Source: Candidatus Falkowbacteria bacterium CG10_big_fil_rev_8_21_14_0_10_43_11
Lineage (GTDB): Bacteria > Patescibacteriota > Patescibacteriia > Patescibacteriales > XYC2-FULL-47-12
Direction: 5' to 3'
DNA length: 15,018 nt
Assembly (NCBI GenBank): GCA_002778635.1
Contig: PFAS01000018.1
Location: 1-15,018 of the forward strand
Numbering within the stretch: position 1 is the stretch's first letter; each line of letters starts with the position of its first letter. Shown here in pieces: positions 13,322 to 15,018 of the stretch. The notes below the pieces were generated by a model. It was not told where the DNA came from, made no database searches, and saw only the letters and a list, made by a program, of their open reading frames with translations. The translations under genes and the position numbers were made by a program.

Positions 13322-13875
13322 TTTTGCTTTTTTGTCCGCCTTGGCTTGCGCGAAGCGAAACGGGTTTTCTTCAACTTCTTAGCCGCGGAAAAATTTCCTT
13401 CGCTGGCATTTTCTAAATTTAAAAAATCCTTAATCTTCATTTCAACGGAGTGGCCGGTGCTGCCCGAGCTGAATACGGCTTTTTTAATCTTGGTTAGCGT
13501 CTTATCCATAATTACCGGCAGTTTATGCAAGCTGCCGAAAGCGCTCACGGTTTCGCTTTTCAGCTTCAAAACTTCTTTCATTATTTTTTCTCCCGGAATT
13601 TTTAAAACTTTTACTTCTTTTTGCTTTAGCCGGGAAATGTTTTTTTTCACTTTTTCCAAGTCTAAATTTTTATTAGCCGGCACTAAAACCAGGTAATAAT
13701 CATTGTCGGCTTTTACCACGAGCGATTTAACAATTTCTTCTAATTTCTTGCCCATCGTCATCGCCGCGTCGTAGGCGGTATAAACCGCTTTATGCTCAAT
13801 TAATTCATGCGGCACTCCGGCGCGCGTTAAATAATCAATGATTTTTTTAGGTAATTTGATTTTTTTCTTGGACAT
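13318..13875 (-). CDS. YbaK/ProX-type aminoacyl-tRNA deacylase domain protein
   Basis: A 185-residue YbaK/EbsC-fold protein; relatives hydrolyse mischarged aminoacyl-tRNA such as Cys- or Ala-tRNA-Pro. Visible marks are EHKAVYTAYDAA (27-38), the conserved lysine in EIVKSLVVK (Lys50), SAFGSLHKLPVIMD (111-124) and the GSTGHSVEM loop (138-146). The C-terminus adds a Lys/Arg-rich tail (about 166-185), which may help to bind RNA. The exact tRNA substrate is unknown. It heads the operon with scpA, scpB and the carboxypeptidase gene, overlapping scpA by four bases, behind its own promoter at 13904-13932. Confidence 0.88.
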   Translation of the reverse strand: MSKKKIKLPKKIIDYLTRAGVPHELIEHKAVYTAYDAAMTMGKKLEEIVKSLVVKADNDYYLVLVPANKNLDLEKVKKNISRLKQKEVKVLKIPGEKIMKEVLKLKSETVSAFGSLHKLPVIMDKTLTKIKKAVFSSGSTGHSVEMKIKDFLNLENASEGNFSAAKKLKKTRFASRKPRRTKKQK

Positions 13876-13903
13876 AGATTTTGTTAATAAGTAACTAATT
13901 ATT

Positions 13904-13932
13904 ATTATACCTTACTTTAATTTTATGGGCAA
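13904..13932 (-). promoter_or_regulatory. Promoter of the ybaK-like/scpA/scpB operon
   Basis: On the minus strand TTGCCC (13927-13932), a 17-base spacer and a perfect TATAAT (13904-13909). It is divergent from the promoters of the plus-strand RNA that begins about 50 bases away. Confidence 0.75.
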
Positions 13933-13943
13933 AAAACTGGCTC

Positions 13944-13980
13944 TTGTTTAAATTTAAAAAATTGCTATAATTGCTATAAT
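13944..13980 (+). promoter_or_regulatory. Tandem extended -10 promoter of the ~300-nt RNA
   Basis: The nine-base unit TTGCTATAA is duplicated, giving two perfect TGC-TATAAT extended -10 boxes (TATAAT at 13966-13971 and 13975-13980). The first has a TTGTTT -35 (13944-13949) at 16 bases. Start sites would be near 13978 and 13987. Confidence 0.8.
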
Positions 13981-14282
13981 AAAATAAATTCGTATCTTGT
14001 TCTTTTTTCGTAGTTTCCCTAAATTCTTCCGTGGAACCGTTATTAGCTCCGCTTAATCCTGTCCCTCATGGTGTTTTACCACACTCGAGGGATGTAACCG
14101 CGGGCCCAAAAAGGAAAGGAGGCTACCTTGAGAGTAAATAGTTCCTAACAAATCTAGAACCATCGCGCCTTTGGTTCCCCGATAGGGAAAAACCAAATAA
14201 AAAAGCGACTGGCGGCCGCAACCAAAAGAGGGACAAAAAACATTCATTTATATAAATGCTTCGTCCCTCTTTTTAATTTTTT
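13978..14282 (+). ncRNA. Unidentified structured RNA of about 300 nt
   Basis: This fills the 440-base gap between the ybaK-like operon and the DUF5671 gene. It has its own tandem promoter and a strong terminator. It is GC-richer than the surrounding spacer and has no convincing open frame on the plus strand. Long-range helices close a domain of about 200 nt: CTTTTTT/AAAAAAG (14002-14008 with 14199-14205), TTTCCCTA/TAGGGAAA (14014-14021 with 14183-14190) and GGAACC/GGTTCC (14033-14038 with 14173-14178). Inside are TAGCTCC/GGAGGCTA and a hairpin TCCCTC/GAGGGA (14062-14067 with 14087-14092). I looked for RNase P, tmRNA, 6S, SRP, T-box and common riboswitch signatures and did not find them. A weak 64-codon frame on the opposite strand resembles nothing and is taken as chance. 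Confidence 0.75.
14224..14282 (+). terminator. Intrinsic terminator of the ~300-nt RNA
   Basis: The outer stem AAAAGAGGGAC/GTCCCTCTTTT (14224-14234 with 14263-14273) and an inner CATTTA/TAAATG (14245-14258) enclose an internal loop. It runs into TTTTTAATTTTTT. The opposite strand has only a four-T tail, so it may act weakly for the DUF5671 gene as well. Confidence 0.85.
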
Positions 14283-14315
14283 CGTATCAAATTTTTAACT
14301 TATTGCTTTTTTGAT

Positions 14316-15018
14316 TTAATACCCAGCTTCTAACCGCACGGGCGCTATGCCTTTCACGCTCAAGTCATCCTGCGCCACTTTGGTAATGCATTGATACCCC
14401 GCGTCATGCTGCCATTGCGGGTCAAGGTAATAATCGTATTGCTCGGCATCCGTTTTTTTGTTGGAGGTCTGAAAATCGGCGCAGAGTTGGTATTTTTTCG
14501 CGTCAACTATTTTATATTCAAATTGTTTTTTAGTCAGCGGATTTACCGTGTTGCGTTCTATGACATATAAATTATCCTGCAGGAGTATTGATAAATCGCG
14601 CGGCAACGCTTTTTTGTCGCGGTAGTACGCGTCAACGCCGCCCGCTAAACTCATTAGGCGATTTAATACTTCGCTGTCCTGCCGCAATTTCCGCGCCTGC
14701 GCCGGCGATTCCACAAAAAAGAAACTGGCGACGAATACGGCCAAAACGATTGCCAGCGTCGCGTAAAAATACGCCGCGATAACTTTATTTTTGGCGCCTT
14801 CCGCTTTATCGCGCTTAATGTCATAGAGATAATAAGAAAAGACAATTCCGGAAATTACTAGCACGGTTAAAGTTTTGAGAGAAAATTTCAGCGTCAATTC
14901 GCCGTTTAAAAAAATATTGATTAAAGCGATTAAATAACCGATAACGACGACGGAGGCGGCAAATAAAATGAAATAAGTGAGCCAGCGCCGCACGCCCGCT
15001 TCTTTGTCCAAATGGCCG
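14316..15018 (-). CDS. DUF5671-type membrane protein with pseudopilin-like C-terminus (partial at right edge)
   Basis: The frame is open to the window edge (preceding codons encode G-H-L before DKEAG), so the N-terminus lies outside; a TTG at 15011 is not a convincing start. The visible 233 or so residues hold RRWLTYFILFAASVVVIGYL and two more membrane segments (SLKTLTVLVISGIVFSYYLY and AAYFYATLAIVLAVFVASFF), the pattern of DUF5671 proteins common in Patescibacteria. After the last segment comes an outside domain, SEVLNRLMSLAGGVDAYYRD followed by a short-helix/beta part with NPLTKKQFEYKIV and YQLCADFQT, which resembles the globular part of type II secretion or type IV pseudopilins. Function is unknown. 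The 3' end faces the convergent ~300-nt RNA. Confidence 0.8.
   Translation of the reverse strand, partial: GHLDKEAGVRRWLTYFILFAASVVVIGYLIALINIFLNGELTLKFSLKTLTVLVISGIVFSYYLYDIKRDKAEGAKNKVIAAYFYATLAIVLAVFVASFFFVESPAQARKLRQDSEVLNRLMSLAGGVDAYYRDKKALPRDLSILLQDNLYVIERNTVNPLTKKQFEYKIVDAKKYQLCADFQTSNKKTDAEQYDYYLDPQWQHDAGYQCITKVAQDDLSVKGIAPVRLEAGY

Noticed and set aside
14212..14219. NotI-type GCGGCCGC near 14212-14219 as vector contamination
   Set aside because: A lone eight-base palindrome within otherwise native-looking sequence; no other vector-like sequence is seen nearby.
14053..14247. 64-codon frame on the minus strand
   Set aside because: No recognisable motif, unusual composition, and it is fully inside the plus-strand RNA; the apparent frame follows from the GC-rich structured sequence.
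14087..14270. T-box riboswitch in the ~300-nt RNA
   Set aside because: AGGGATGTAACCGCGG (14088-14103) resembles the T-box word AGGGTGGNACCGCGG and a CGTCCCT lies in the terminator. But TGG of the tRNA-acceptor bulge is TGT, an extra A is inserted, the 3' arm of an antiterminator before the terminator is missing, and no gene follows on that strand.
13990..14282. RNase P RNA, tmRNA, 6S RNA or SRP RNA
   Set aside because: I looked for the GAGGAAAGTCC core of RNase P, the tRNA-like end of tmRNA, the GGAAGG domain of SRP RNA and a 6S-type single long hairpin with central bubble; none is visible on either strand.

Overview
The window looks like a piece of a Patescibacteria (Candidate Phyla Radiation, probably Parcubacteria-type) chromosome. 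The signs are AT-rich DNA, short gene products, low-complexity fold-back repeats between genes, a DUF5671-type membrane protein, a GerMN lipoprotein-like protein and a PIF1-type helicase remnant. TGA acts as a normal stop (scpA and the YbaK-like gene end in TGA), so the recoded Gracilibacteria/SR1 lineages are unlikely. Every protein gene and both tRNAs lie on the minus strand. The only clear plus-strand transcription units are two candidate non-coding RNAs, at about 6133-6240 and 13978-14282.

Layout, in + coordinates: 1-860 alpha/beta hydrolase (runs off the left edge); 862-932 tRNA-Trp; 1037-1192 ribosomal protein L33; 1393-2553 MFS transporter; 2663-3400 membrane-anchored GerMN protein with a near-consensus promoter. 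From 3501 to 7929 lies a defence-type island built on a decayed type I restriction-modification locus. In transcription order it holds a PIF1 helicase remnant joined to an HsdM C-terminal fragment, an intact DUF3800 gene, a convergent small RNA, an HsdS fragment with a frameshift, a WYL-domain protein, a dinD pseudogene with an internal deletion, an HsdR C-terminal stub and an intact YgjP/DUF45 metallopeptidase. Housekeeping resumes with tRNA-Tyr (8017-8103), a TPR membrane protein, class II fructose-bisphosphate aldolase and triosephosphate isomerase (adjacent glycolytic enzymes), and then a compact operon: YbaK-like deacylase, scpA, scpB (condensin partners), D,D-carboxypeptidase. At the right edge, a DUF5671/pseudopilin-like protein runs out of the window.

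The most interesting material is the pair of plus-strand RNAs. The first sits tail-to-tail with the DUF3800 gene, has a TTGACA/extended -10 promoter, a perfect 9-bp stem and an intrinsic terminator that lies inside the last DUF3800 codons. The second, about 300 nt, fills the gap between the YbaK-like operon and the DUF5671 gene. It has a tandem extended -10 promoter, long-range helices and a strong terminator; I cannot assign it to a known family, and its arms allow alternative pairings. The island itself shows several clean deletion joints with otherwise open reading frames. This points to recent deletions or to misassembly of a variable locus, and read mapping would separate the two.
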